Position numbers and translations under genes: made by a program. Below are positions 7,551 to 16,389 of a stretch of 64,000 nt of DNA, piece by piece. The notes under the pieces are model-generated. The model was not told the origin of the DNA. It made no database searches and saw nothing but the letters and a program-made list of their open reading frames with translations. This stretch comes from Aliiroseovarius sediminis (lineage in GTDB: Bacteria; Pseudomonadota; Alphaproteobacteria; Rhodobacterales; Rhodobacteraceae). Every line of letters begins with the position of its first letter. The first letter of the stretch is position 1. The stretch is from assembly GCF_022678485.1 (NCBI RefSeq), contig NZ_JALBYP010000018.1:124001-188000 (forward strand), read 5' to 3'.

Positions 7551-9367
7551 TCGACCGTGACCGATTTCGCCAGATTACGCGGCTGGTCCACGTCGGTGCC
7601 TTTGGCAATCGCCGTGTGATAGGCGAGAAGCTGCGCCGGGATCGCGTAAAGGATCGGCTGTATCAGTTCGGGCGCTTCGGGCAGGGCGAGGGATTGCCAA
7701 ACACCGTCGCCGGCCTCTTTCGCGGCGCGTGCATCTGACACGAGCACCACGCGCCCACCGCGCGCCATGACCTCTTGCATATTGGATACGGTCTTGTCGA
7801 ACAGCCCGTCATGTGGGGCCATGACCACGGTCGGCGTGGCCTTGTCGACCAGCGCAATCGGGCCGTGCTTTAGTTCACCCGATGCATAACCTTCGGCGTG
7901 TATATAGCTGATTTCTTTCAGTTTAAGCGCTCCCTCAAGCGCCAGGGGAAACATCTGTCCGCGGCCCAGGAACAGCACATCGCGTGCCTCGGCCAATTTC
8001 CCGGCGATCTTTTTCGTGGCGGTGTCGATGGTCAAAGCGTGGCTCATCAATCCCGGCAATTGGCGCAGATCGGCCAGATGCGCAGCAAGACCCGCGTCGT
8101 CCAGATGGCCGCGATCATGGGCGGCTTTCAGGGCCATGATGGCAAAGCAGGTCAGCTGGCAGGTGAAGGCCTTGGTGGACGCAACCGAGACCTCTGGCCC
8201 TGCATGAATTTCTACCGCTACGTCGCTTTCGCGCGCGATTGAGCTTTCGGGAACGTTGATCAGGCTAACGATCTTGTCGACCTTGCCCGCCGAATACCGC
8301 AGGGCGGCCAGCGTGTCGGCGGTTTCGCCGGATTGGCTGACGAAGACGCCCAGCGTTTTGGGCGCAAAGGGCGCTTCGCGATACCGAAACTCGCTTGCCA
8401 CGTCAATGTCGATGGGCAGACGGGCGTAGCGTTCGAACCAGTATTTCGCGACCAGCCCGGCATAATAAGCGGTGCCACAGGCGACGATGGACAAGCGGTC
8501 AACATCCGCAAAGTCGATGCCGCCCAAGTCCATGACGATCTGATCGTCGCGCAGATAGGCATTCAACACCTCGCCCACGACCGAGGGCTGCTGTGCGATT
8601 TCCTTCGCCATATAGTGCTTGTATCCGCCCTTCTCGATCCGGGCGGCGTCAAGATGGACCTGCTTCACGGGGCGGTTGGCAAGGCGGCCTTTCTCGTCAT
8701 AAATCTCGGCCCCGTCACGGGTGATGACGGCCCAGTCGCCTTCTTCCAGATAGGTGATGCGGTCGGTCATCGGGGCCAGCGCGATGGCGTCAGAGCCGAC
8801 GAACATCTCACCGTCGCCATGCCCGATGGCTAGGGGGCTGCCTTTGCGGGCGGCAATCATTAGGTCGCCTTCCCCATGAAACAGGAAACAAAGGGCAAAG
8901 GCACCTTCGAGTTCGTCAAGTGTGGCGGCGACGGCGTCTTTAGGGGGTTTGCCCTGCGCGATATGGCTTTGAGCCAGAAGAGCAACGGTTTCAGTATCGG
9001 TTTCCGTTGAAAAATCAATACCTTCTGCTGCAAGCTTCGTGCGAAGTTCGCGGAAGTTTTCGATGATGCCGTTATGAACTACGGCTACTGCACCTGCCTG
9101 ATGCGGGTGCGCATTGGCAGTGCTGGGCGCGCCATGGGTGGCCCAACGGGTGTGACCAATGCCCGATTTTCCCGCCAACGGATCGTGTACTAACATATCT
9201 GACAAATTCACCAGCTTGCCGACCGCGCGGCGACGATCCAATGTGCCTGTGTCGTTGATCGTCGCAATTCCAGCGCTGTCATAGCCGCGATATTCCAGCC
9301 GTTTCAGCGCCTCGACCAAGATGGGCGCGGCCTCGTGATTGCCCAGAACCCCAACAATACCACACAT
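7547..9367 (-). CDS. glmS: Glutamine-fructose-6-phosphate aminotransferase (isomerizing)
   Basis: Makes glucosamine-6-phosphate from fructose-6-phosphate and glutamine, the committed step to UDP-GlcNAc for peptidoglycan and lipid A. The protein starts MCGIVGVLG, placing the N-terminal nucleophile Cys right after Met. The glutaminase domain covers about residues 2-240. Two SIS sugar-isomerase domains follow (SQSGETADT near 345 and the HGP-containing second domain), and the C-terminus ends NLAKSVTVE as in the family. At 606 residues it is full length. It sits two bases downstream of glmU, so the pair supplies successive steps of one pathway. I saw no glmS ribozyme, as expected in this lineage. 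Confidence 0.97.
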   Translation of the reverse strand: MCGIVGVLGNHEAAPILVEALKRLEYRGYDSAGIATINDTGTLDRRRAVGKLVNLSDMLVHDPLAGKSGIGHTRWATHGAPSTANAHPHQAGAVAVVHNGIIENFRELRTKLAAEGIDFSTETDTETVALLAQSHIAQGKPPKDAVAATLDELEGAFALCFLFHGEGDLMIAARKGSPLAIGHGDGEMFVGSDAIALAPMTDRITYLEEGDWAVITRDGAEIYDEKGRLANRPVKQVHLDAARIEKGGYKHYMAKEIAQQPSVVGEVLNAYLRDDQIVMDLGGIDFADVDRLSIVACGTAYYAGLVAKYWFERYARLPIDIDVASEFRYREAPFAPKTLGVFVSQSGETADTLAALRYSAGKVDKIVSLINVPESSIARESDVAVEIHAGPEVSVASTKAFTCQLTCFAIMALKAAHDRGHLDDAGLAAHLADLRQLPGLMSHALTIDTATKKIAGKLAEARDVLFLGRGQMFPLALEGALKLKEISYIHAEGYASGELKHGPIALVDKATPTVVMAPHDGLFDKTVSNMQEVMARGGRVVLVSDARAAKEAGDGVWQSLALPEAPELIQPILYAIPAQLLAYHTAIAKGTDVDQPRNLAKSVTVE

Positions 9368-9369
9368 GA

Positions 9370-10725
9370 TCAGGAACCTTTCTGACGTCGGGCCTTCGCG
9401 GCCTTCAGTTTTTCAAATAATTTGATGGCGAGGCCGGGTTTGACCTCCATCTTCGCGCGGCCAACAGCCAAGGCTCCGGCAGGCACATCTTTCGTAACGA
9501 CCGTTCCCGTGGCTGTCATCGCCTCGTCGCCCACCGCGACCGGCGCCACAAGGCAGGTGTTTGACCCGATAAAGGTCCGTGCGCCGATATCCGTATGATG
9601 CTTCGAGACACCGTCATAATTGCAGGTGATGGTGCCTGCGCCGATATTGGCGTGCTCGCCCACGCGCGCATCGCCCACATAGGACAGGTGGTTGACCTTC
9701 GCGCCTTCTTCGATCTGGGCGTTCTTGATCTCGACGAAATTGCCAACCTTGGCGTCGTTGGCCAGTTCGGCACCGGGGCGCAGGCGAGCATAGGGGCCGA
9801 CCACCGCGCCGCGTGAGACGTGGCAGCCTTCCAGATGCGAAAATGCCCGGATCGTTGCGCCGCTTTCCACGGTGACGCCGGGGCCAAAGACCACGTTCGG
9901 CTCGATGACCGTGTCGCGTCCGATGACGGTGTCATGGGCGAAATAGACCGTGTCGCGGGCGATCAGGGTCACGCCATCTTCCAGTGCGGCGTCGCGGGCG
10001 CGGGTCTGGAAAACGCCTTCCGCAGCGGCCAGTTCGGCGCGGGAGTTAATGCCGAGGGTCTCGGCCTCGTCACAGGTGACGACTGATGCGGTCAGACCGC
10101 GCGCTCGGGCGACCGACACGATATCGGGCAGGTAGTATTCGCCTGCTGCATTGTCGTTTCCAACCCCGTCCAACAGGTCGAACAGAAGTTTTGCATCTGC
10201 AGCAACTACGCCACTGTTACAAAGTGTTACGGCGCGTTCTTCATCTGATGCATCCTTGAATTCTACGATGCGATCCAACCCGCCATCCTTGACGATCAAG
10301 CGACCGTAGCGGCCGGGGTCTGCGGCCTCAAAGCCAAGCACAACCACGTCCGCGCCATTCGCGCGCGCCGCTGCCATCGCCTCAAGCGTCTCGGGGCGTA
10401 TGAAGGGCGTGTCGCCGTAAAGGACGATGGCGTCGCCTTCGAACCCGTCAAGAGCGGGCTGCGCCTGCTGCACCGCGTGACCGGTGCCAAGTTGTTCGTC
10501 CTGCACCGCGATCGATATCTCGGGGTCGATGTCTTTCGCCGCCGCCTCGACCATCTTGGCGCCGTGACCGACCACCAGCACCGCGCGATCCGGCGACAAA
10601 GCTGCCCCCGATGCCAGCGCATGGGCAAATAGCGGGGCACCTGCAACTTCATGCATGACTTTCGGCAGGTCTGAATTCATCCGTGTTCCCATGCCGGCGG
10701 CAAGGACAATCAGGGCGGTCGCCAT
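9370..10725 (-). CDS. glmU: Bifunctional GlcN-1-P acetyltransferase / GlcNAc-1-P uridyltransferase
   Basis: Catalyses the last two steps to UDP-N-acetylglucosamine. The N-terminal Rossmann-like uridyltransferase domain carries the LAAGMGTRM signature and the LYGDTPFI motif. The C-terminal half is a left-handed beta-helix of hexapeptide repeats (for example VIGRDTVIEPNVVFGPG) with the acetyltransferase site near GNFVEIKNA and NYDGVSKH. The ATG at 10725 gives 451 residues, normal for the family; an upstream in-frame TTG at 10743 is less likely. It is the first gene of the glmU-glmS-alkD-like operon and is divergent from the phosphatase gene. Confidence 0.97.
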   Translation of the reverse strand: MATALIVLAAGMGTRMNSDLPKVMHEVAGAPLFAHALASGAALSPDRAVLVVGHGAKMVEAAAKDIDPEISIAVQDEQLGTGHAVQQAQPALDGFEGDAIVLYGDTPFIRPETLEAMAAARANGADVVVLGFEAADPGRYGRLIVKDGGLDRIVEFKDASDEERAVTLCNSGVVAADAKLLFDLLDGVGNDNAAGEYYLPDIVSVARARGLTASVVTCDEAETLGINSRAELAAAEGVFQTRARDAALEDGVTLIARDTVYFAHDTVIGRDTVIEPNVVFGPGVTVESGATIRAFSHLEGCHVSRGAVVGPYARLRPGAELANDAKVGNFVEIKNAQIEEGAKVNHLSYVGDARVGEHANIGAGTITCNYDGVSKHHTDIGARTFIGSNTCLVAPVAVGDEAMTATGTVVTKDVPAGALAVGRAKMEVKPGLAIKLFEKLKAAKARRQKGS

Positions 10726-10800
10726 ATCTATCTGCTCTTTCAATTTCTTTTCGCCCGTTTTACCTCTTGCGGCGCGGCTCGCAAGCGAAAGCTGTTCAAT

Positions 10801-10818
10801 TAACCTTACGCGAGGTTA
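10801..10818. promoter_or_regulatory. Inverted repeat TAACCT-N6-AGGTTA between divergent glmU and phosphatase genes
   Basis: A perfect 6-base inverted repeat with a 6-base spacer lies in the 130-base divergent intergenic region, 76 bases upstream of glmU and 38 bases upstream of the phosphatase start. It could be an operator. No matching regulator is known from the window. Confidence 0.2.
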
Positions 10819-10855
10819 CAGGCTTTGCGTGGATATGCCAAAGGCGGAAAACAAT

Positions 10856-11548
10856 ATGACAACCAAAGCATCGCTAGGGCGGCGAACGGTGATTTTCGAT
10901 CTGGACGGCACGTTGGCGGATACGTCCGGCGATCTGATTGCAGCGGCGAATACGTGTTTCTCGGCGCTGGGGCATGGTGAAGTTCTGGATCCAAACGCCG
11001 ACCAGTTGACCGCTTTTCACGGTGGCCGTGCAATGCTGCGCCTTGGCTTTTCGCGCGTGAATGGTGGGGCGGTAGATGACGCGGACATCGAGCGCGAGTT
11101 TCCCAATCTGTTGATCGCCTACGAGGACGATATCGACCGCCACACGCGCCTCTATCCCGGTGCGATGGAGGCGGTCGCGCGACTGCACGCGGGCGACTAT
11201 GCGGTGGGGATTTGTACCAATAAGCCCGAGGGGCTGGCACGGCTGTTGCTGACCCGCCTTGGCATTCTGAATCGTTTCACGTCGATCATCGGGGCCGATA
11301 CACTGCCGACCCGCAAGCCCGACCCAGCCCCCTTCGTCGCCGCAGCCCACGGTGCCGGTGGCGATCCGACCCGCGCGCTGTTGGTCGGCGACACCGAAAC
11401 GGACCGCTTGACGGCCCGTGCCGCAGGCGTGCCCTGCATTCTGGTGGGGTTTGGTCCAGAGGGGCCGGGTGTGTCGCGACTGGAACCCGAGGCGATGCTG
11501 GATCATTTCGACGATCTGGATGCGGTGGTCGCGCGGCTGATCGGCTAG
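10856..11548 (+). CDS. HAD-family phosphoglycolate phosphatase-like hydrolase
   Basis: A 230-residue haloacid dehalogenase phosphatase. Motif I is DLDGTLADT with the nucleophile Asp and general acid Asp, motif II is the Thr in ICTNKP, the motif III lysine is in TRKPDPAPF, and motif IV is VGDTETD. The cap domain between motifs I and II is helical, as in Gph/PGP enzymes. Phosphoglycolate is the most likely substrate, but HAD specificity is hard to read. An ATG at 10835 is possible; the one at 10856 has AAGGCGG about 8 bases upstream and is preferred. It is a single gene, divergent from glmU. Confidence 0.8.
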   Translation: MTTKASLGRRTVIFDLDGTLADTSGDLIAAANTCFSALGHGEVLDPNADQLTAFHGGRAMLRLGFSRVNGGAVDDADIEREFPNLLIAYEDDIDRHTRLYPGAMEAVARLHAGDYAVGICTNKPEGLARLLLTRLGILNRFTSIIGADTLPTRKPDPAPFVAAAHGAGGDPTRALLVGDTETDRLTARAAGVPCILVGFGPEGPGVSRLEPEAMLDHFDDLDAVVARLIG

Positions 11549-11599
11549 GGGCACGCGCCGCCCATTGACGCCACGCCCGCGCCCGCGCAGGGTCGAAGC

Positions 11600-12805
11600 A
11601 TGACAGAGCGATTCACCGGTAATTTTACCCAGCAGGAACCGATCCCGGACGAGGGGATCGCGGCAGCATTGGACGTGCTGCGGCATGGGCGCTTGCACCG
11701 CTATAACGTTGCCGAGGGCGAGGTCTCGCAAACCGCGCTTCTGGAGCAGGAATTCGCCGCCCTGATGGGGTCGAAATACGCGCTGGCGGTGGCGTCGGGC
11801 GGTTATGCTATTGCGACCGCGTTGCGCGCCGTTGATGTTGGGCCAGGCGACCGCGTTCTGACCAACGCCTTCACGCTGGCCCCGGTGCCGGGCGCAATCG
11901 CGTCGGTTGGGGCTGCGCCCGTCTTTGTCGAGGTGACCGAGGCGCTGACAATTGATCTGGACGATCTGGCGGCCAAGGTCGCGGAACCAGACGCGCCAAA
12001 GGTCCTGCTGCTCAGCCACATGCGCGGTCACATCTGCGACATGGACCGGCTGATGGAGATCACGGACGCGGCGGGCGTGACGGTGATCGAGGATTGTGCG
12101 CATACGATGGGCGCGCGCTGGAATGGCACCTTGTCGGGACGGCATGGGGCGATGGCGGCCTACTCGACCCAGACCTATAAACACGCGAACTCGGGTGAAG
12201 GCGGGCTTCTGATTTCGGACGATCCCGACCTGATGGCGCGAGCGATCGTGCTGTCGGGCAGTTATATGCTGTATGAACGACACTTGGCAGGGCCGCCGCC
12301 TGAAGCATTCGAGCGGGTGAAATATGTGACCCCCAACATCTCGGGCCGGATGGACAATTTGCGCGCGGCGATCTTGCGGCCTCAGCTTGCGGGGTTGGCG
12401 GAGCGGTGTGCTGCGTGGAACGCGCGTTATGGCGTGGTAGAGTTGGGGCTGCGCGACACGCCCGGTCTGACCGTGATCGAACGGCCCGCGAAAGAAGGAT
12501 ATGTCATGTCGTCGTTCCAGTTTCTGTTACTGGATTGGACCGAGGGCGATGTGCAGGATGTGGTGCGCCATTGTGCGGAGCGCGGGGTGGAGTTGAAGTG
12601 GTTCGGCGGGGCCGAGCCTGCGGGGTTCACCAGTCGCTATGACAGTTGGCGCTATGCAGATGTGCCACGTATGCCGAAGACGGATCGGGTCTTGCGTGGT
12701 ATTCTGGACCTGCGCCTGCCGCTGACCTTCAGTCTGGGCGACTGCGCTCAGATTGCGCGGATCATTCGTGATGTGGTTTTGCGGGTGTATCAGCGGGCGG
12801 CGTAG
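11600..12805 (+). CDS. DegT/DnrJ/EryC1/StrS-family PLP aminotransferase
   Basis: A 401-residue fold-type I PLP enzyme of the sugar aminotransferase group. The cofactor Asp is in VIEDCAHTMGARW (Asp165) and the Schiff-base Lys is in STQTYKHANSGEGGLL (Lys194), followed by the family's typical Gly-rich strand. The family usually aminates keto-sugars for surface polysaccharides or antibiotics, but there are no sugar nucleotide genes beside it here. It stands alone between the phosphatase and the leucine operon, so its substrate is open. The start ATG follows the upstream gene by 51 bases. Confidence 0.8.
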   Translation: MTERFTGNFTQQEPIPDEGIAAALDVLRHGRLHRYNVAEGEVSQTALLEQEFAALMGSKYALAVASGGYAIATALRAVDVGPGDRVLTNAFTLAPVPGAIASVGAAPVFVEVTEALTIDLDDLAAKVAEPDAPKVLLLSHMRGHICDMDRLMEITDAAGVTVIEDCAHTMGARWNGTLSGRHGAMAAYSTQTYKHANSGEGGLLISDDPDLMARAIVLSGSYMLYERHLAGPPPEAFERVKYVTPNISGRMDNLRAAILRPQLAGLAERCAAWNARYGVVELGLRDTPGLTVIERPAKEGYVMSSFQFLLLDWTEGDVQDVVRHCAERGVELKWFGGAEPAGFTSRYDSWRYADVPRMPKTDRVLRGILDLRLPLTFSLGDCAQIARIIRDVVLRVYQRAA

Positions 12806-12864
12806 GGGCTTTGCCCCTCTGCGCTGCGCGCATTCACTCCAGGATATTTTGGGGCCAGAAGAAA
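12806..12864 (+). repeat. Rhodobacterales-type intergenic element, copy A
   Basis: A short hairpin GGGGC-TTT-GCCCC directly follows the aminotransferase stop codon. About 20 bases further on come the blocks GGATATTTT and GGCCAGAAGAAA. Two more copies of this hairpin-plus-block arrangement occur at 16311-16360 (opposite orientation) and 42159-42213. The hairpin may act as a transcription terminator. Confidence 0.55.
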
Positions 12865-12936
12865 CGGGCGGACAGGTTTGTGACGCTGCGTGAGTTTGCA
12901 GGCGTGTTGACGCGAATCGAGCATTGCGCGATTAAC

Positions 12937-12950
12937 TGAACAAGCGTTCA
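12937..12950. promoter_or_regulatory. Putative TetR-type operator TGAAC-N4-GTTCA before the leucine operon
   Basis: The inverted repeat TGAACAAGCGTTCA lies 43 bases before ivd. The same palindrome, with one spacer base changed, lies 15 bases before the TetR-family gene at 62622. That match suggests the TetR protein binds here. Basis: sequence identity of the sites plus the general habit of TetR genes to be autoregulated. Confidence 0.5.
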
Positions 12951-12992
12951 ATAACGGCGGGCGGTTGGGCCGGCCAAACGGAGGATCACCGG

Positions 12993-14153
12993 ATGTTCAA
13001 CCACAGCATGAATTTTGACCTTGGCGAGGACGTCAACGCCCTGCGCGAGATGGTGCATCGGTTTTCGCAGGACCGCATCAAGCCGATCGCGGGCGAGGTC
13101 GATGCAAAGAACGAATTTCCCAACGAGTTGTGGAAAGAGTTCGGCGAGCTGGGCCTTCTGGGTGTGACCACGCCCGAGGAATACGGCGGCGCGGGCATGT
13201 CATACTTGGCGCATGTGGTGATCGTGGAAGAGATAGCGCGGGCGTCGGCCTCAGTCTCGCTGTCCTACGGGGCGCATTCAAACCTGTGTGTGAACCAGAT
13301 CCGCCGCAATGCGACCGAAGAACAGAAACAGAAATATCTGCCCAAGCTGATTTCGGGTGAACATGTGGGTGCCTTGGCGATGTCCGAGGCGGGTGCGGGG
13401 TCGGACGTTGTTTCGATGAAGCTGCGAGCCGAGAAGCGCAATGGTTACTATGTGCTGAACGGCACCAAGTTCTGGATCACCAACGGCCCGGATGCCGATA
13501 CGCTGGTGGTGTATGCGAAGACCGACCCGGACGCAGGTCCCAAGGGTATCACGACCTTCATCATCGAGAAGGATATGAAGGGCTTCAGCACAAGCCCGCA
13601 TTTCGACAAGCTGGGGATGCGCGGGTCGAACACTGCCGAGCTGATCTTTGAAGACGTCGAAGTGCCGTTTGAGAACGTGTTGGGCGAAGAAGGCAAAGGC
13701 GTGAACGTGCTGATGTCCGGGCTGGATTATGAGCGCGTCGTGTTGTCGGGCATCGGCACCGGCATCATGGCCGCCTGCATGGATGAAATCATGCCCTACA
13801 TGAAGGAGCGCAAACAGTTCGGCCGCCCCATCGGGGACTTCCAGCTGATGCAGGCCAAGATCGCGGATATGTATACCGCGATGAACTCGGCCCGCGCTTA
13901 TGTGTATGAGGTCGCGAAGGCGTGCGACCGCGGTCAGGTGACCCGTCAGGACGCAGCCGCATGTGTGCTCTATGCCTCGGAAGAAGCGATGAAGCAGGCG
14001 CATCAGGCTGTGCAGGCAATGGGCGGCTCGGGCTACATGAACGAAACCCCTGTCAGCCGCATGTTCCGCGACGCCAAGCTGATGGAGATCGGCGCGGGCA
14101 CCTCGGAAATCCGCCGGATGCTGATCGGGCGCGAGTTGATGGGCAAGATGTGA
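12993..14153 (+). CDS. ivd: Isovaleryl-CoA dehydrogenase
   Basis: A 386-residue FAD acyl-CoA dehydrogenase that oxidises isovaleryl-CoA to 3-methylcrotonyl-CoA, the third step of leucine degradation. Family signatures include [22 protein letters not shown] for FAD and substrate binding, WITNGPDAD, and the C-terminal [11 protein letters not shown] and [18 protein letters not shown]. The catalytic base of IVD lies at an unusual position, in the helix with [11 protein letters not shown] (Glu of DYERV), and this is present. That distinguishes it from short-chain dehydrogenases. GGAGG sits about 9 bases before the ATG. It is the first gene of the operon and lies downstream of the putative TetR operator. 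Confidence 0.93.
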   Translation: MFNHSMNFDLGEDVNALREMVHRFSQDRIKPIAGEVDAKNEFPNELWKEFGELGLLGVTTPEEYGGAGMSYLAHVVIVEEIARASASVSLSYGAHSNLCVNQIRRNATEEQKQKYLPKLISGEHVGALAMSEAGAGSDVVSMKLRAEKRNGYYVLNGTKFWITNGPDADTLVVYAKTDPDAGPKGITTFIIEKDMKGFSTSPHFDKLGMRGSNTAELIFEDVEVPFENVLGEEGKGVNVLMSGLDYERVVLSGIGTGIMAACMDEIMPYMKERKQFGRPIGDFQLMQAKIADMYTAMNSARAYVYEVAKACDRGQVTRQDAAACVLYASEEAMKQAHQAVQAMGGSGYMNETPVSRMFRDAKLMEIGAGTSEIRRMLIGRELMGKM

Positions 14154-14689
14154 TGCGTATTCGTTCGTTTGCCTTCACCCTTGTTCTGACGGCCACCACG
14201 CCGGCCATTGCGCAGAACATGACATATAGCTTCCATCCGACCACGGACTGCTTGTCTGCCATGGGCGACGATGGCGATCCGATGCTGTGTGTCGGATCGG
14301 CGGCCAATTACTGCATGGAAGCGACCGAAGGCGGATCAAGCACGGCGGGCATGTCGTCCTGTCTTGGATTGGAATACGAAGACTGGGATCGCCGACTGAA
14401 CCGCGCCTATGGTCTGTTGATGACCCGGCTGAAGGCCGAAGATGAAGAGATGGCGACCCTCGGGTCTGCTGACCCCAAACAAGCCCCTGCGCTTTTGGCG
14501 ATGCAACGCGCGTGGATCACGTTTCGCGATGCGTCGTGCGATTACGAACGCTCGAAATGGGGTGGAGGCACAGGCGGAGGCCCTGCGTCTGTCGCCTGCA
14601 TGCTGCAGTTGACCGCCCGCCAGTCGCTTGCGCTGGAGGCCGATCTGAACCGTTACGGCGAACAAATCTGCAACCACGAAGGATGCTGA
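14153..14689 (+). CDS. Secreted LprI-like (DUF1311) protein
   Basis: A 178-residue exported protein. Residues 1-21 form a signal peptide ending in AIAQ. The mature part has several cysteines and a helical region ([15 protein letters not shown], then [17 protein letters not shown]) characteristic of the DUF1311/LprI domain. Some members of that family inhibit lysozyme in the periplasm. The ATG overlaps the ivd stop codon (TGATG), so translation is coupled, and mccB begins two bases after its stop. Its place inside a leucine-degradation operon is unexplained, because no link between this family and the pathway is known to me. Confidence 0.7.
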   Translation: MRIRSFAFTLVLTATTPAIAQNMTYSFHPTTDCLSAMGDDGDPMLCVGSAANYCMEATEGGSSTAGMSSCLGLEYEDWDRRLNRAYGLLMTRLKAEDEEMATLGSADPKQAPALLAMQRAWITFRDASCDYERSKWGGGTGGGPASVACMLQLTARQSLALEADLNRYGEQICNHEGC

Positions 14690-14690
14690 G

Positions 14691-16295
14691 ATGAAACTGA
14701 CTTCCCAAGCCACGCCCGGATCCGAGGCGTATAAAGCGAACCGCGAGGGTCACCTTGAGGCCTTGAAGGTCGTGGCGGAGGCCGCCGAGGCTGCTGTCAT
14801 GGGCGGCGGGCAGAAATCGCGTGATCGTCACCTGAGCCGGGGCAAGATGCTGCCGCGCGACCGGGTGTCGAACCTGCTTGATCCCGGATCGCCGTTTCTG
14901 GAGGTTGGCGCGACGGCGGCACATAACATGTATGACGGCGCGGCCCCCGCGGCCGGTGTGATTGCCGGTATCGGTCAGGTGCACGGGCAGGAATGCATGA
15001 TCGTCTGCAATGATGCGACCGTCAAAGGTGGCACATACTACCCGATGACCGTGAAGAAACACTTGCGCGCGCAGGAGATTGCCGAGGAATGCAATCTGCC
15101 CTGCATCTATCTGGTCGATAGCGGCGGCGCGAACCTGCCCAATCAGGATGAGGTGTTCCCGGATCGCGACGACTTTGGCCGCATTTTCTATAACCAAGCC
15201 CGCATGTCCGCCAAGGGCATCCCGCAAATCGCCGTGGTGATGGGGTCTTGTACCGCCGGGGGGGCCTATGTGCCCGCCATGTCGGACGTGACCATTATCG
15301 TGAAGGAACAAGGGACGATCTTCCTTGCCGGTCCGCCCTTGGTCAAGGCCGCGACGGGTGAGGTCGTCACCGCAGAAGACCTTGGTGGTGGTGATGTGCA
15401 CACGCGCCTGTCTGGTGTGGCGGATTATCTGGCCGAGGATGACGCGCATGCGCTGGCACTGGCACGGCGCGCGGTGGAAAGCCTGAACCGCATCAAACCG
15501 CTGACGGTGAAGTGGCAGGAACCGGAAGAACCGGCTTATGATGCTGAGGAGTTGCTGGGCGTTGTGCCTGCCGACCTCAAGACGCCGTACGACATCCGCG
15601 AGGTGATCATGCGCATCGTCGATGGCTCGCGCTTTGACGAGTTCAAGCCGCGCTTTGGCGACACTTTGGTCACGGGGTTTGCGCATCTGAAAGGCTGCCC
15701 CATCGGGATCATCGCCAACAATGGCGTGATCTTCTCGGAAGCCGCGCAAAAGGGCGCGCATTTCGTTGAACTGTGCAGCCAGCGTAATATCCCCTTGGTT
15801 TTTCTGCAAAACATCACCGGCTTCATGGTGGGCCGCAAGTATGAGAACGAAGGTATCGCGCGCCACGGCGCCAAGATGGTGACCGCTGTCGCCACCACCA
15901 ATGTGCCGAAGGTGACGATGGTCGTTGGCGGCTCTTACGGGGCCGGTAACTACGGCATGGCCGGGCGCGCCTATCAGCCGCGTTTCATGTGGTCCTGGCC
16001 CAATTCGCGGATCTCCGTGATGGGCGGCGAGCAGGCGGCGGGTGTGTTGGCGACGGTGAAACGCGACGCGATCGAACGTCAGGGCGGGGAATGGTCGGCG
16101 GAAGAAGAAGCTGCGTTCAAGCAACCCACCATCGATATGTTCGAGGAACAGTCTCATCCCCTCTATGCGTCCGCGCGGTTGTGGGATGACGGTGTGATCG
16201 ACCCACGTAAATCGCGGGAGGTGCTGTATCTGTCGCTACTGGCCGCCCTGAATGCCCCGATTGAACCGACGAAATTCGGCGTCTTCCGGATGTAA
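14691..16295 (+). CDS. mccB: Methylcrotonyl-CoA carboxylase, carboxyltransferase (beta) subunit
   Basis: A 534-residue carboxyltransferase that moves CO2 from carboxybiotin to 3-methylcrotonyl-CoA, giving 3-methylglutaconyl-CoA. Signatures are the N-terminal [16 protein letters not shown], the oxyanion-hole strand [31 protein letters not shown] and the second half with [11 protein letters not shown] and [13 protein letters not shown]. Length is typical of MccB/LiuB rather than the shorter propionyl-CoA carboxylase beta subunit. The start ATG is preceded by GGATGCTGAG overlapping the previous gene's end. It works as a hexameric complex with the biotin subunit encoded just downstream. Confidence 0.95.
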   Translation: MKLTSQATPGSEAYKANREGHLEALKVVAEAAEAAVMGGGQKSRDRHLSRGKMLPRDRVSNLLDPGSPFLEVGATAAHNMYDGAAPAAGVIAGIGQVHGQECMIVCNDATVKGGTYYPMTVKKHLRAQEIAEECNLPCIYLVDSGGANLPNQDEVFPDRDDFGRIFYNQARMSAKGIPQIAVVMGSCTAGGAYVPAMSDVTIIVKEQGTIFLAGPPLVKAATGEVVTAEDLGGGDVHTRLSGVADYLAEDDAHALALARRAVESLNRIKPLTVKWQEPEEPAYDAEELLGVVPADLKTPYDIREVIMRIVDGSRFDEFKPRFGDTLVTGFAHLKGCPIGIIANNGVIFSEAAQKGAHFVELCSQRNIPLVFLQNITGFMVGRKYENEGIARHGAKMVTAVATTNVPKVTMVVGGSYGAGNYGMAGRAYQPRFMWSWPNSRISVMGGEQAAGVLATVKRDAIERQGGEWSAEEEAAFKQPTIDMFEEQSHPLYASARLWDDGVIDPRKSREVLYLSLLAALNAPIEPTKFGVFRM

Positions 16296-16310
16296 TCAGA
16301 ACCGGCCTGG

Positions 16311-16360
16311 TTCTTCTGGCCGGAAATATCCTCGGGGGTCCGGGGGCAGACAGCCCCCGG
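16311..16360 (-). repeat. Rhodobacterales-type intergenic element, copy B (inverted)
   Basis: Read on the minus strand, this shows a perfect 8-base stem CCGGGGGC/GCCCCCGG (arms at 16340-16347 and 16353-16360, loop of 5), then CCCCCGAGGATATTT and GGCCAGAAGAA. It lies between mccB and mccA. On the sense strand the hairpin has no T-run, so it may stabilise or attenuate the mRNA rather than terminate it fully. Confidence 0.55.
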
Positions 16361-16389
16361 TTCCTCCGCCCGACAAAAGGAACAGAGAA

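Noticed and set aside
10874-12283. A 469-codon frame antisense to the phosphatase and DegT-type genes
   Set aside because: It spans two recognised genes on the other strand and has no recognisable domain.
14517-16157. A 546-codon frame antisense to mccB
   Set aside because: It is a typical high-GC antisense shadow: His/Arg-rich, no motif, and it lies entirely over a well-supported gene.
16252-16389. N-terminal extension of mccA upstream of 16390
   Set aside because: The extra codons overlap the mccB end and the intergenic element and lack conserved sequence; the ATG at 16390 begins the family's conserved start.
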